Shown one piece after another: positions 38,829-49,447 of a stretch of 64,000 nt of DNA. The DNA is from Archaeoglobus neptunius (GTDB lineage: Archaea > Halobacteriota > Archaeoglobi > Archaeoglobales > Archaeoglobaceae). The position numbers and the translations under genes were made by a program. The stretch is taken from NCBI RefSeq assembly GCF_016757965.1, contig NZ_JAEKIW010000011.1, forward strand, positions 57,469 through 121,468. The letters are read 5' to 3'. Within the stretch, counting starts at the first letter, position 1, and every line of letters starts with the position of its first letter. Under the pieces are notes generated by a model that ran no database searches, was not told where the DNA came from, and saw only the letters and a list, made by a program, of their open reading frames with translations.

Positions 38829-40190
38829 ATGAGTATTGATGAAGTTCTGGCAGTTCTTAAAAAGGCAGAGAGTGAAGACCCCAGCCCATCTTCAGGAAGA
38901 CTTTTCGCATACGTTTACGAGACAGGAGATGAGAATATACGGAAGGTTGCAAGAGAAGCGCTGATGATGTTTGGAGAGAAAAACCTTCTGGACTTTACGG
39001 TTTTCAAAAGTGCTATCTTCTTCGAGAGGGAGGTTGTGAAATTTGCAAGGGAGCTGATGCATGGAGATGATAAGGTTACGGGTAGCTTCACATTCGGCGG
39101 GACTGAGAGCATCATGCTCGCTGTCAAGGCTGCAAGGGATCACTACAGGAAAAAGGAGGGGAGAGCATCGGTGCCTGAAATCCTCGCACCAGTAACCATC
39201 CATCCGGCGTTCAGCAAAGCTGCACACTATCTCGGCCTTAAAGTCGTAAAGCTGCCGGTTGTTGAGACCAAAGCAGATGTCAACACGTTTAATGAGATGG
39301 TGTCCGATAAAACGGCTTTGATAGCACTCTCAGCACCCAACTGGCCCTACGGCACGGTTGACCCTGTTGGGGAGATTTCGGAGATCGCACTGGATAAGGA
39401 TGTTCTGCTTCACGTTGATGCCTGTCTCGGAGGTTTCATTCTGCCATTTTTCGAAATGCTGGGTGAGAAAATTCCGAAATTCGACTTCAGAGTTGAGGGT
39501 GTGACATCCATCTCACTTGACGTGCACAAATACGGTTACGCACCGAAAGGTTCATCCGTGGTGCTATTCAGAGATGCAGAACTGAAAAAGCAGTCGATGT
39601 ATGTTGATGTATCCTCTCCGGGATATGTTTTCGTAAATCAGGCTGTTCTGTCTTCAAGACCTGAAGGGCCACTGGCTGCAGCTTTCGCGGTAATTAGCTA
39701 TCTCGGTGTGGAGGGCTACAGGAGTCTGGCGTCAAAAATCCTCTCAGCAAGGGGAAAAATTTACAGCGGGATGAAAAGACTCGGATTTAAAAGTGTTGGC
39801 AGCGTAGAAAGCAGCATTCTTTCCCTTTACAGCAATTCAGATCTTCTGGGCTTTGTGAACAACATGAAAAAACTTGGCTGGCACCTTCACCTCCAGAAGG
39901 GACTTAAAGAATACAGCATCCCCGACAACATCCACCTAACGCTCAGTCCTGTACATGAATCCGCTGCAGATGATTTCGTGATGGATGCGGAGAGAGCGAT
40001 GGAAATGGAGCCTGAAGTTGACTCCATACAAATACAGAAAATGGTTGAAAGAGGAGAGTTTGGTGAGATCATAAGGGGAATCGAGGACGGCAGAATAGAT
40101 TCGAGCGTAATCCCGATGTTGCTCGATGCGGTCCCGGAGGACGTGGCAGTGGAACTGATCAAGAACGTCGTGATTGAGTGGTTCAGATGA
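38829..40190 (+). CDS. PLP-dependent decarboxylase / sphingosine-phosphate-lyase-like protein
   Basis: 453 residues of fold type I. SFTFGGTESIMLAVKAA (cofactor phosphate, about 85-101), LLHVDACLGGFILPF (Asp, about 196) and SLDVHKYGYAPKGSS (Schiff-base Lys, about 240) are characteristic of group II decarboxylases and sphinganine-1-phosphate aldolases. Longer than MfnA tyrosine/aspartate decarboxylase (about 390), with an extra C-terminal 60 residues. Substrate unknown. Confidence 0.85.
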   Translation: MSIDEVLAVLKKAESEDPSPSSGRLFAYVYETGDENIRKVAREALMMFGEKNLLDFTVFKSAIFFEREVVKFARELMHGDDKVTGSFTFGGTESIMLAVKAARDHYRKKEGRASVPEILAPVTIHPAFSKAAHYLGLKVVKLPVVETKADVNTFNEMVSDKTALIALSAPNWPYGTVDPVGEISEIALDKDVLLHVDACLGGFILPFFEMLGEKIPKFDFRVEGVTSISLDVHKYGYAPKGSSVVLFRDAELKKQSMYVDVSSPGYVFVNQAVLSSRPEGPLAAAFAVISYLGVEGYRSLASKILSARGKIYSGMKRLGFKSVGSVESSILSLYSNSDLLGFVNNMKKLGWHLHLQKGLKEYSIPDNIHLTLSPVHESAADDFVMDAERAMEMEPEVDSIQIQKMVERGEFGEIIRGIEDGRIDSSVIPMLLDAVPEDVAVELIKNVVIEWFR

Positions 40191-41347
40191 GGGGTTTGCT
40201 GACCCTCGGTTTCATATTCATCGTATTTGCCTCCCAGGCAGTGTGGGTAACGTTCTCACCCGTACTGACTCTGGCGTCGCAGGATCTCAATGTCTCCGTT
40301 GAGCTTCTAGGGCTGCTTGCTGTAACCTACCCGGTTTTTTTCCTGATACTCACGATACCCAGCGGCCTGCTACTTGACAGGGATTTTAAAAAATGGTTCC
40401 TTTTCGGATCGCTAATGACGTTCTTCGCAGCGAGTGGAAGACTGCTGAGCTTCAACTACTGGTGGCTGCTGGTATGCCAGCTTTCAGGAGCGTTAGGACA
40501 GCCATTTCTCCTGAACGCCTTTGTCCCGTACTCTTCCCAGCTATACGGCGAAAGAAGGGCTGCAGTGATCTCAGCATTGAGTCTGTCAATGTATCTCGGA
40601 ACTGTCTTTGCACTGGCCACCGGGCTCAAGCTCTACACTCTTGGTGGGCTGGACATGCTCATACTTCCTGCTGCAGCCATGTCAATTCTCGGAATTTTGC
40701 TTGTCCTGATTTCGATCAGAGGTGTCGAATTCCGCAGGGCTGAAGAGTTCGAGTTCAGGCAATTTGGATCTGTTTTGAAAAGAAAAGACCTGTGGATTCT
40801 TGGAGCAATCCTGGGATTTGGGGTTGCGACATTTGATAATCTTGCAACATGGCTACAGCCGGCTTTGAGAAGTGTCGGACTGGAAAGAGTTGCCGGAGAT
40901 GCGGTGGCAATCGCCATAGTTATGGGCCTTCTCGGAGTTGCGATGATACCTCAGAGAATCGCAAAGAGAAATCTCAGAACGATTTACATGAGGGCCATAA
41001 CACCACTGATAGCCCTCTTCTTCGTAATTCTGATCTTTGCCATAAACGACATTGTGCTGTTTGCATTTCTCGGAATCAGCGGATTTCTAATGCTGCCCGC
41101 CTATGCAATAATCATGGACTGGATCGGCAAGTTCTGCAAGGGTGAAGTCCACGGCAGCGCTACAGGATTCGTGGGGCTTACTAGCAGAGCCATATCTGTT
41201 GCCCTGACTCTGGGGGCCATGTACTTCATCGGCAGCGCAGAACTCTACTTCTCATACCTCACAGTACCGATCACAATAGCGTTCATACTCACCCTTCTAC
41301 TCCCCAACGATCTCAGGATTTCACAATCTCAAAGTGCACAACAGTAA
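40187..41347 (+). CDS. Major facilitator superfamily transporter
   Basis: 386 residues from ATG 40187, whose ATGA overlaps the previous stop. Twelve hydrophobic segments; the loop after segment 2 reads LLLDRDFKKWFL, an MFS motif A variant. Related to the DIRC2/FLVCR-like branch by general look, low certainty. Coupled with the decarboxylase gene, it might transport that enzyme's substrate or product. Its end overlaps the ASCH gene by 35 bases. Confidence 0.82.
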   Translation: MRGLLTLGFIFIVFASQAVWVTFSPVLTLASQDLNVSVELLGLLAVTYPVFFLILTIPSGLLLDRDFKKWFLFGSLMTFFAASGRLLSFNYWWLLVCQLSGALGQPFLLNAFVPYSSQLYGERRAAVISALSLSMYLGTVFALATGLKLYTLGGLDMLILPAAAMSILGILLVLISIRGVEFRRAEEFEFRQFGSVLKRKDLWILGAILGFGVATFDNLATWLQPALRSVGLERVAGDAVAIAIVMGLLGVAMIPQRIAKRNLRTIYMRAITPLIALFFVILIFAINDIVLFAFLGISGFLMLPAYAIIMDWIGKFCKGEVHGSATGFVGLTSRAISVALTLGAMYFIGSAELYFSYLTVPITIAFILTLLLPNDLRISQSQSAQQ

Positions 41348-41627
41348 CAAATTCTTCTCCCTTTATATTTCCATAAATACGCTTTAAAGCAGAAATCAGT
41401 TCATCTCTGGTCTCAAACCCATCCCTTTTCGCGTCTTCATCACTGAGCTCTCTCACTCTCTTAACAACCACCTTGTTCACCCTGGCCAGAGCAAAGGTAT
41501 TTCCGCCTGCAGTAAGCTCAACTATCCTTCCAACTGGATAGCTCTTTATTCCTCTTCTAACCGTTGTAATCTTTCTTCCCGAAATTATCGGCTCAACATA
41601 CTCGGAGTCAAAATTAATCCTCTCCAT
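41313..41627 (-). CDS. ASCH-domain (PUA-like) protein
   Basis: 104 residues. FDSEYVEPIISGRKITTVRR, YPVGRIVELTAGGNTFALAR and VVHFEIVKS are typical of small ASCH proteins, which bind RNA. It overlaps the tmcA end by 14 bases, so the two are co-transcribed and may both act on RNA. Confidence 0.82.
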   Translation of the reverse strand: MERINFDSEYVEPIISGRKITTVRRGIKSYPVGRIVELTAGGNTFALARVNKVVVKRVRELSDEDAKRDGFETRDELISALKRIYGNIKGEEFVTVVHFEIVKS

Positions 41628-43911
41628 GGTACCATCTCCAGACCTTCCTTACAGCATTCAGCATGATCCTGTACTTCCTGAATCCTTCTCCCGGAAGATC
41701 CTTCCAGTGCTTGAGCTGAAGACACTTTCCAATCAGAACAAGCTCTTCAACCTCCTCCAGCTCCTCTCTATCGGTTCTAGAGTAGTAATATCTTACCAGC
41801 GGCCTAACAATATCGGAAACGTACTCATAAAGACTCATTCCCTGAAAATACTTGCTCATCCTCCTCTTCTCCACCTTACCGAATTCCGGAACTGGAATTT
41901 TCACGTCCCTCCTGAGCGATTTGAGCAGTATCAGGGCCGTTTCAATCTCCAGGTCTGAAAGTTCATCGGCCAGATACTCTATCAGCCTTCTGGTAAACTC
42001 CGCATTGAGATCCTCGAGTATGGGTCCAACATCAGACTTCAAAGCCCTCAGAACAATGACTGTGTGCTCCCCACTCACCTCATTTCGCTGAGGTGTGATA
42101 TGAACAGGTATAAAGCCATTTTTCGTCCAGAATCTCAGCAGCTCATGTGAAACCCCAAATCCGGATCCCACCCACTCCATACCTTTACTACAAGCCCATT
42201 CAACTATTTTTGTGAGAGCAAAACTCCCGATACCCATATCCATCACTGCCGGATGGGTAGCAATTCTCACGACTCTGGCCCCCACCATTTTTGGGAAATT
42301 TAGCAACCAGTAATGCTTTAGCATGAGATCGGGTATTATCTGTCCTTTAGGTTTATACCCCTCCCTTATTTTCTCAATCGTTTCCTCGTCAAGTTTTCCC
42401 TCAACTGCAATATGTAGAGAGCAGACGGGCTTTCCGTTAACTGTAACGACGAAGGGGATGTGATTGGGCATGTCTGAAAGAATTGCCAGATCCGAGGGTC
42501 GGTTGCGGTAATGTGCCAGAACGTATATTCCAAAAAACTCCCTCAGGAGCTTTTCATTGCCCATTAGTTCATCCTTGCTCAGCTCCATGAACTCCAATTT
42601 GCCCTCTTTTATTGCCACCAGATCATTCTCATCCAGTTCCGCTGGCTGTGCATCCAGGAGCAGAACGTCATAAAGCCACTTTTCAATCGGATCTCCTCTG
42701 CCATACCTCACTGGCTCATCCATGTGAATTCTGTCTATTTCAACGCTCTCATCGCTTTCAAGCCTCTTGAGGAATCTGATGCTGAATCCCCTTCCTGTCC
42801 CCTCATACCCGTGGATGGTTGTGGAGAAAATCATGTACCTGACGCCCTCCGTAATTTTCAGAAGAACCGGGACGTCAATGCCGGCAGCTTCATCCACGAT
42901 AACGACGTCAGCAAAATCCTTTTCAAGCATGGCCCGTCTTGGTACAACGTACTCAACCCTCGCATACCTGCTGTTAACGACCGTAATCATACCGTTGCTC
43001 TCTTTAGCGAAGTATTTTGTCATTCCCTGCCTCACCATAGCCTTCAAAAGGAATCTGAAATACGTCTGAACCGACTGAGGAGTGGGAGCCACAACCATTA
43101 TCCTTACAGGTCTTTTCAGCAATCTCTGCATTCTCGAGATTATGAACGGTGTAGCGATACCAAGTATTGCGGTTTTACCCCTACCTCTGTCCGCTGTTAT
43201 CACGACAGCCTTTCTCTCCTTTTCTCTCTCAAAGAACCTCTCAAAAAGCTGAAGAACCCTGACCTGATCCTGGGTTGCACACAACTTGTAAAGTTTCCTT
43301 TTTATCTCGATTTCATCAGGTATTGTGATCTCCTCTCTGGGGACATCCACGGCCTGAAATTCAAAGTGCTTCAATATCTTTCTCCGATCCGCATCAAAGA
43401 CTATTATGCCTTCAGCCTGAAGTGTTCGCCGCATAAATCGATTGAAAAATCTTGCATCGATGTCGTCAATGGTGTATGGCTCGCTTATCAGGTCTTCATG
43501 CCACCTGCTCTTCAGATTTTTCCAAGATTCTATGGGTGGAGAAAAGGCGATTATCACACCACCTTCTTTTATGGTCTCAACAATTATGCCGAGATCATTG
43601 GGGTGGAACCCCTCGGTAAAGTCGATTAAAAGTGAAGAATATGTCTGACCGAGAACCTTGGGAGAGTCTCTGTAATGCAAGAATTCTCCCTCAAAATACT
43701 TTCTAGCAAGCTCCAGGAAAAAACTTCTGCCGGCTACTAGCAGTTTGTCTTCACCGCTTCTTTTCCTATGCTTTTTGTATATCCTTCTTGCGAGCTTTAT
43801 CACTCTTTCATCAAGTTCCTTTGAGCACAGGATCACCATAAACCTGTGTCTGTTCTCGGCAGCAATTTCTGCTGCTCTGGAAACCTCGGCAAGAAGACTT
43901 CGGACAGTCAT
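41614..43911 (-). CDS. tmcA: tRNA(Met)/RNA cytidine acetyltransferase
   Basis: 765 residues. N-terminal domain, then a helicase-like core with Walker A TADRGRGKTAILG (about 234-246) and Walker B DVVIVDEAAGIDV (about 333), followed by a GNAT acetyltransferase domain around VRIATHPAVMDMGIGSFALT (about 540-560) and a C-terminal tRNA-binding part. It makes N4-acetylcytidine in RNA using acetyl-CoA and ATP; abundant ac4C is known in hyperthermophilic archaea. Confidence 0.93.
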   Translation of the reverse strand: MTVRSLLAEVSRAAEIAAENRHRFMVILCSKELDERVIKLARRIYKKHRKRSGEDKLLVAGRSFFLELARKYFEGEFLHYRDSPKVLGQTYSSLLIDFTEGFHPNDLGIIVETIKEGGVIIAFSPPIESWKNLKSRWHEDLISEPYTIDDIDARFFNRFMRRTLQAEGIIVFDADRRKILKHFEFQAVDVPREEITIPDEIEIKRKLYKLCATQDQVRVLQLFERFFEREKERKAVVITADRGRGKTAILGIATPFIISRMQRLLKRPVRIMVVAPTPQSVQTYFRFLLKAMVRQGMTKYFAKESNGMITVVNSRYARVEYVVPRRAMLEKDFADVVIVDEAAGIDVPVLLKITEGVRYMIFSTTIHGYEGTGRGFSIRFLKRLESDESVEIDRIHMDEPVRYGRGDPIEKWLYDVLLLDAQPAELDENDLVAIKEGKLEFMELSKDELMGNEKLLREFFGIYVLAHYRNRPSDLAILSDMPNHIPFVVTVNGKPVCSLHIAVEGKLDEETIEKIREGYKPKGQIIPDLMLKHYWLLNFPKMVGARVVRIATHPAVMDMGIGSFALTKIVEWACSKGMEWVGSGFGVSHELLRFWTKNGFIPVHITPQRNEVSGEHTVIVLRALKSDVGPILEDLNAEFTRRLIEYLADELSDLEIETALILLKSLRRDVKIPVPEFGKVEKRRMSKYFQGMSLYEYVSDIVRPLVRYYYSRTDREELEEVEELVLIGKCLQLKHWKDLPGEGFRKYRIMLNAVRKVWRWYHGED

Positions 43912-43948
43912 TATATGAAGAAAGTGCGTGTTGGTTTAAAATATTGTG

Positions 43949-44719
43949 CTAGGTTACGAAAATATCAAGCAATCGTTTCTTAGCGGCCATATCCCTTTTG
44001 TCCCGCTCCCTCTTTCCAAAACTCCTTAACCACTCTGCAATTCTCTCCGATGCGCCCTTCAACGCAATTGATGCAGAACTCATTGGAGAAGAGAAGACAA
44101 CTGGTCTGCTTACCGAAACTGCCTGCTTTACTGCAGAATCATGGGGTATTTCTGCAAGCACCACTCCGATAAGATTTTCAATATCCTCTATTTCAACCCC
44201 GTCATTTTCAGACTTCCCGTTTACCACAACCCCTATAACATCGTTTTTCATCTTTTCACTCACTTTCATGACGTAAAGCGATTTTTCAAGGGATCCGACC
44301 TCCGGACGGAGCACAACAATACTGGAAGTGCAGGCAGAAATCGCAATGACAGCATCCTCTCCAAACCCATCTGGAATATCGAACATGATTATGTCGCTTC
44401 TTTCAGAAATTCTCTCAAAAAACTCCTTCAACTTACCTTCCTTTCTAAATTCCTTCAAATTCATACCGGCTGGAACGACATAAACCCTCGAAAGTCCGCC
44501 ATAAATTACATCTTCAATTTCAGCATCCCCTTTTACAAAATTTTTCAATGTAAGGGGCACATCCTCAATTTGAGTGAGACAGTTCAGCACCACAAACGAG
44601 GGATCAAAATCAATTACTGAAATTTTAAAATACTGCGCAAGCAGAACAGCAAGATTCATCACCACAGTTGACTTGCCATCTTTGCTGCCACCAGACGCTG
44701 TGACAATTGTTTCAAACAT
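43949..44719 (-). CDS. MinD/ParA-like ATPase
   Basis: About 256 residues from ATG 44719. The deviant Walker A ASGGSKDGKSTVVMNLA has the MinD/ParA lysine pair (K-x(4)-G-K-S/T), then VIDFDPSFVVLNCL and DIIMFDIPDGFGEDA (Walker B). Stand-alone copies may be involved in positioning, partitioning or metal-cluster tasks; no partner is encoded beside it. An AT-rich promoter region (44720-44760) precedes it. Confidence 0.82.
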   Translation of the reverse strand: MFETIVTASGGSKDGKSTVVMNLAVLLAQYFKISVIDFDPSFVVLNCLTQIEDVPLTLKNFVKGDAEIEDVIYGGLSRVYVVPAGMNLKEFRKEGKLKEFFERISERSDIIMFDIPDGFGEDAVIAISACTSSIVVLRPEVGSLEKSLYVMKVSEKMKNDVIGVVVNGKSENDGVEIEDIENLIGVVLAEIPHDSAVKQAVSVSRPVVFSSPMSSASIALKGASERIAEWLRSFGKRERDKRDMAAKKRLLDIFVT

Positions 44720-44762
44720 ATAACATAATAAATTTTGAAATAACTTAAATTTTTCCATGTCA

Positions 44763-44776
44763 GAAAACTTTTAAAT
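44763..44776 (+). promoter_or_regulatory. BRE/TATA promoter of the second dpp operon
   Basis: GAAAACTTTTAAAT stands about 25-30 bases before the ATG at 44798, the usual leaderless spacing. Confidence 0.6.
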
Positions 44777-44797
44777 CAAACGAGTGAAGAGCCTCAG

Positions 44798-45808
44798 ATG
44801 TCGTCACTGAAAGCGTATATAATAACGAGGTTTCTAATGGTAATCCCCACAGTGCTAATTCTACTAACCCTGGTTTTCCTGATACTCCGAATTATACCCG
44901 GAGACCCGATAACGGCCATGGTGGGGCAAAAAGTACCAGAGGATGTGCTGGAAAAGCTGCGACATGAAGCTGGACTTGATAAACCGAAACACATCCAGTA
45001 CATTGAGTATCTCAAAGGTGTTTTTACCGGAAATCTGGGAAGATCGATGATATGGGGCAAAAGGCCGGTGATTGACGAAATAATGGATCATTTTCCTGCA
45101 ACTCTTGAGCTAACAATTTTCGGCTTTATTTTGAGTGTTCTCATAGGAATTCTCACAGGTTCAATAGCAGCTTTCAACAGGGGAACCAAAGTTGACTCGG
45201 GGATGAGAATTTACAGCATCGTCGCTTACACACTATTCATACCATGGTTCGGAATGCTCCTGCAGATGTTGTTTGGCGTTTACCTGCAGCTCCTGCCAAT
45301 TGGCGGCAGGATTACACCCGGCAACGCACCTGCAACGATTACAGGGTTATATGTTCTGGACTCAATTATTACCCTGAACATCAATTCACTCATCGACGCC
45401 CTTGCCCATCTTGCTCTACCATCTCTGACTCTCGGAATAGTTCTGTCAGGAGCGTACACGAGACTTCTAAGAAATAATCTCATCGATATACTGAGTCAGG
45501 ATTTCATAAGAGCATACAGGGCGAGAGGTGTGAAGGAAAGAAAAGTGATTCGCCACGCAATGAAGAATGCCTTTATCCCCATTGTTACCCTAATGGGTCT
45601 GCAGTTTGCAATACTGCTGGCAGGGGCAGTGTTGACCGAGTCAACGTTTTCCTGGCCAGGAATGGGTACTTTCCTGATCGAAAGAATAGAATACAGAGAT
45701 TACACATCCGTACAGGGTGCAATTGTTTTCTACGCTGTCTTTGTCGCCCTGATCAGCCTTATCGTAGACGTGATTTACGCATTACTTGATCCAAGAATAA
45801 GATACTGA
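44798..45808 (+). CDS. dppB: ABC peptide transporter permease, DppB type (second operon)
   Basis: 336 residues with six membrane segments; GDPITAMVGQKVPEDVLEKL near the N-terminus, EAA-type loop YRARGVKERKVIRHAMKNAF (about 236-255) and the DPRIRY ending are family features. First gene of a complete dppBCDF set with a leaderless promoter. Nickel or peptides are possible substrates. Confidence 0.94.
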   Translation: MSSLKAYIITRFLMVIPTVLILLTLVFLILRIIPGDPITAMVGQKVPEDVLEKLRHEAGLDKPKHIQYIEYLKGVFTGNLGRSMIWGKRPVIDEIMDHFPATLELTIFGFILSVLIGILTGSIAAFNRGTKVDSGMRIYSIVAYTLFIPWFGMLLQMLFGVYLQLLPIGGRITPGNAPATITGLYVLDSIITLNINSLIDALAHLALPSLTLGIVLSGAYTRLLRNNLIDILSQDFIRAYRARGVKERKVIRHAMKNAFIPIVTLMGLQFAILLAGAVLTESTFSWPGMGTFLIERIEYRDYTSVQGAIVFYAVFVALISLIVDVIYALLDPRIRY

Positions 45809-45817
45809 GGTGGTGCA

Positions 45818-46678
45818 ATGACAGAGGTCAGAAATCTTGCAACAACAATATTCGGATTCCTTCCGGAGGCCGAAGGCAGGTACATGGTCATATTCGGACT
45901 TGCGATTATTGTAACCGTTACCCTGATGGCCATATTCGCCCCAGTAATCGCTCCGTATGATCCGATAAAATTCAGTGGAGACGTTCTGAAACCTCCGAGT
46001 GCCAAACATCTGATGGGAACAGATAATCTTGGCAGAGATGTGTTTTCCAGAATGATCTACGGCTCAAGAATAGTCCTTGCTGTTGTTTTCTCCGCATCGC
46101 TCGTATCAATGTCCATAGGCGTCCCCCTCGGACTGACCTCGGGATATTACGGTGGAAAACTGGACAGAGTTCTTTCAATGCTCATGGACAGTATGTATGC
46201 ATTTCCGGGCCTTATTCTGGCTATTGCAATTGCAGCAGTGCTGGGTCCGAGCGTTTTCAATGCCGTGGTGGCAATTTCAGTAGTGTACGTCCCCACATAC
46301 TTCAGAATGATACGTGGCCAAACCATGAGCATTAAATCACAGCTTTTTGTTGAGGCTGCAAAAGCAATAGGAGCGGGAGACGCCAGAATAATGAGGAAAT
46401 ATATCTTTCCAAACCTGATACCCACACTGGTTGTTGTTTTCTCCTTGAGTGTTGCAGATGCAATTCTAACTGAAGCTGGTCTCAGCTTTCTTGGATTCAT
46501 AGTTTCAGCACCAACACCGGACTGGGGCTTTGAGCTCGCTTCAGGAAGACCGTATCTACCTGCTGGTTACTGGTGGATGATCACATTCCCGGGACTGATG
46601 GTTATGCTTCTCTCGCTTGGATTTGCAATGGTTGGTGAGGGGCTCAGCGAGGTATACGCACCCAGGAGGGAAAGATAA
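45818..46678 (+). CDS. dppC: ABC peptide transporter permease, DppC type (second operon)
   Basis: 286 residues. LMGTDNLGRDVFSRMIYGSR (about 66-85) and EAAKAIGAGDARIMRKYIFP (about 183-202) are the DppC hallmarks. Nine bases after dppB, with its stop overlapping dppD's ATG. Forms the membrane channel with DppB. Confidence 0.94.
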   Translation: MTEVRNLATTIFGFLPEAEGRYMVIFGLAIIVTVTLMAIFAPVIAPYDPIKFSGDVLKPPSAKHLMGTDNLGRDVFSRMIYGSRIVLAVVFSASLVSMSIGVPLGLTSGYYGGKLDRVLSMLMDSMYAFPGLILAIAIAAVLGPSVFNAVVAISVVYVPTYFRMIRGQTMSIKSQLFVEAAKAIGAGDARIMRKYIFPNLIPTLVVVFSLSVADAILTEAGLSFLGFIVSAPTPDWGFELASGRPYLPAGYWWMITFPGLMVMLLSLGFAMVGEGLSEVYAPRRER

Positions 46679-47622
46679 TGCTGCTGGAAATAAAGGATCT
46701 GATCACAACCTTCAAAACAAGGAGGGGAGTTGTTAAAGCAGTTGATAGAGTCTCAATGTTACTGGAGAGGGGAGAGTTCATTTCAGTTGTGGGAGAAAGC
46801 GGGTGTGGAAAATCGACCCTTGCCTATTCAATAATCCGACTCATCGACTCTCCGGGGGAGATTGCAGGGGGAAAAATACTGTTCGACGGAAAAGATCTCA
46901 CAGCCCTGAGTGAAGACCAGATGAGAAAGGTAAGGGGAAAAGAGATAGGGATGGTTTTTCAGGACCCAATGACGAGCCTCGATCCCCTTGAAAAGATTGG
47001 AAAGCAGATTGCCGAAACGATAATGGAACACGAAGATGTCACAAAGAAGGAAGCATGGGACATGGCAAGAGAGATACTAGAGAAGGTTGGACTTCCTCCC
47101 GAGAGAGTTGATTCCTACCCCCATCAACTCAGCGGCGGGCAGAGACAGAGGGTTGTTATAGCGATGGCGGTAAGTCTCAACCCCAAACTGCTAATCGCAG
47201 ATGAGCCAACAACAGCCCTTGATGTCATCGTTCAGGAGAAAATTATGGGTCTTCTGAATGAAATGAGAAAAGAGGGCAGGGCGGTGATGCTGATTACACA
47301 TGACTTTGCCCTGGCAGCCGAAAAAAGCGATAAAATAGCCGTGATGTATGCCGGATGGCTTGTCGAAATGGGAAATGCAGAAAAACTGAGGGGCGATCCA
47401 CTTCACCCCTATACAAAGGGCCTAATAGAGTCCGTTCCGGATGTGTGGGTGGACAAGGAAATCAAGCCGCTCCCCGGATTTCCACCTGATCTCGTTAATC
47501 CCCCTGAGGGCTGTAGATTCCGGCCGAGATGTCCGGCAGCCATGGAAAAGTGCATCAGGGAGCCTCCCACGACGGAGGTTGACGGCAGGGTTGTGAAATG
47601 CTGGCTATACGGGGTGGAATGA
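46678..47622 (+). CDS. dppD: ABC peptide transporter ATPase, DppD type (second operon)
   Basis: 314 residues. Walker A GESGCGKS (about 40-47), signature LSGGQRQR (about 152), Walker B LLIADEPTTALD, and the C-terminal extension with GCRFRPRCPAAMEKC (about 278-292), whose cysteines may hold an Fe-S cluster. Full length, unlike the short dppF of the first operon. Confidence 0.94.
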   Translation: MLLEIKDLITTFKTRRGVVKAVDRVSMLLERGEFISVVGESGCGKSTLAYSIIRLIDSPGEIAGGKILFDGKDLTALSEDQMRKVRGKEIGMVFQDPMTSLDPLEKIGKQIAETIMEHEDVTKKEAWDMAREILEKVGLPPERVDSYPHQLSGGQRQRVVIAMAVSLNPKLLIADEPTTALDVIVQEKIMGLLNEMRKEGRAVMLITHDFALAAEKSDKIAVMYAGWLVEMGNAEKLRGDPLHPYTKGLIESVPDVWVDKEIKPLPGFPPDLVNPPEGCRFRPRCPAAMEKCIREPPTTEVDGRVVKCWLYGVE

Positions 47623-48593
47623 TGATCAGAGTTGAAAGACTGAAAAAATACTACCCGGTCCAGAAATCCTCGCTTGAAGTTCTGCTTTCAAAGAGGCGGG
47701 ATTTCGTAAGAGCAATTGACGGCGTCAGTTTCGAAATCAGACGCGGAGAAGTGCTTTCTCTAGTTGGAGAGAGCGGATGCGGAAAGACCACAACCGGGAG
47801 AATACTTGTAGGGCTTGAAAGCCCAACTGATGGCAGGATATTCTTCAAAGACAGAGAAATTACCAGTATGAGCAAGGACGAGCTGAGAAAGCTCAGAAGG
47901 TACATCCAGATGGTCTTCCAAGATCCATACGCTTCCCTGAATCCAAGAATGAAGATTGGAGAGCATCTTGTTGATTCACTGCTGGTTCACAACATTGCAG
48001 AAAGAGATGAAGCTGAGGAGATTGCAATGGCCATGCTGGACAGAGTTGGGCTGCCTGGGGAGCAGTTCTATCACAGAATGCCATACCAGCTAAGCGGTGG
48101 GCAGAGGCAGAGAGTGGCCATTGCAAGGGCCATGATACTCAAGCCGGAATTTGTCGTGGCTGATGAGCCTGTTTCGATGATAGACGTCAGCCTGAGGGCG
48201 TCAATTCTTGAACTTCTGATGTCATTCAGAAAGGACTACGATCTTAGCATGCTCTTTATTACTCACGACCTCTCCGTTGCAAGACTTGTGGGGGACAGGA
48301 TCGGAGTCATGTATCTGGGAAGAATTGTCGAAATAGGAGAAACTAGGAAGGTTATCCACAACCCCAGGCACCCCTACACCGCAGCATTGCTCTCATCAGT
48401 TCCGAGCTTTCTTAAAAAAATGAAGAAAGTGGACATTATCGGTGACATTGCTAACCCGATAGACATACCATCCGGATGCAGATACCATCCGAGATGTCCC
48501 TTTGCCAGAGAACTCTGCAAAAAGGAGGAACCCGAGCTAGAAGGTGGCGATCACATGGTTGCATGTCACTACCCACTCGATATGACGATCTGA
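47622..48593 (+). CDS. dppF: ABC peptide transporter ATPase, DppF type (second operon)
   Basis: 323 residues from ATG 47622 (47619 possible). Walker A GESGCGKT (about 47-54), signature LSGGQRQR (about 156), Walker [13 protein letters not shown], and C-terminal [15 protein letters not shown]. No solute-binding protein gene follows; the downstream neighbour is a metabolic gene, so the binding protein must be elsewhere. Confidence 0.94.
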   Translation: MIRVERLKKYYPVQKSSLEVLLSKRRDFVRAIDGVSFEIRRGEVLSLVGESGCGKTTTGRILVGLESPTDGRIFFKDREITSMSKDELRKLRRYIQMVFQDPYASLNPRMKIGEHLVDSLLVHNIAERDEAEEIAMAMLDRVGLPGEQFYHRMPYQLSGGQRQRVAIARAMILKPEFVVADEPVSMIDVSLRASILELLMSFRKDYDLSMLFITHDLSVARLVGDRIGVMYLGRIVEIGETRKVIHNPRHPYTAALLSSVPSFLKKMKKVDIIGDIANPIDIPSGCRYHPRCPFARELCKKEEPELEGGDHMVACHYPLDMTI

Positions 48594-48620
48594 TTTCTGT
48601 GTTTTATAAAACTCAGAAAC

Positions 48621-48636
48621 CGAAAAACATTTAAAT
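48621..48636 (+). promoter_or_regulatory. BRE/TATA promoter of the ADH synthase gene
   Basis: CGAAAAACATTTAAAT is centred about 28 bases before the ATG at 48658, a leaderless-type promoter. Confidence 0.6.
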
Positions 48637-48657
48637 GCTACTTTGGTACTATGTGAC

Positions 48658-49447
48658 ATGAACAAAATAGGCAAGAGAATTAGAATTGAGAGAATAATAA
48701 ATAGGGATAGCGAGAACACCGTAATAGTCCCCATGGACCACGGTGTTTCCATGGGCCCAATTGACGGGCTGAGAGATCTTGCAAAAACTGTCAACGCAGT
48801 TGCAGAGGGAGGGGCAAATGCAGTAGTGTTACATAAGGGCGTTGTTGGTTTCGGACACAGGGGTTACGGAAAAGATGTTGGTCTGATCATACACCTCAGC
48901 GCTTCAACCTCGCTCTCCCCTGACCCCAATGAGAAGGTACTGGTATGTACTGTAGAGGAGGCTATAAAACTTGGAGCTGATGCTGTTAGCGTACATGTCA
49001 ACGTTGGTAGCAAAACGGAAGCTTTCCAGCTCAGCAAACTGGGAGAGATTTCGAGAATCGCCGGAGAGTGGGGAATGCCACTTCTCGCAATGATGTACCC
49101 AAGAGGGGATGGAATAAATCAGTTCGATGAAAAGGCCGTAAGTCTGGCAGCGAGAGTCGGGGCTGAGCTTGGAGCAGATATCATAAAAACGAACTTTACA
49201 GGAGACGTCAAAAGCTTCAAAAAAGTTGTCAGCGGTTGTCCGGTCCCAATAGTTGTTGCCGGTGGGCCGAAAATGGGCAGCAACGAGGAGATACTGACAA
49301 TGGTCAGACAGGCAATGGATGCGGGAGCCAGAGGGGTGGCCATAGGAAGAAACATATTCCAGTCAGATGATCCAGTAAAGATGACACGGGCTATCTCAAT
49401 GATCGTCCACGACAACGCTGAGGTAAGGGAGGCTCTCGAATACCTCA

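Noticed and set aside
42724..43629. 301-codon frame antisense to tmcA
   Set aside because: It lies wholly inside tmcA, whose domains are clear on the other strand; it is a shadow of that gene's codon bias.
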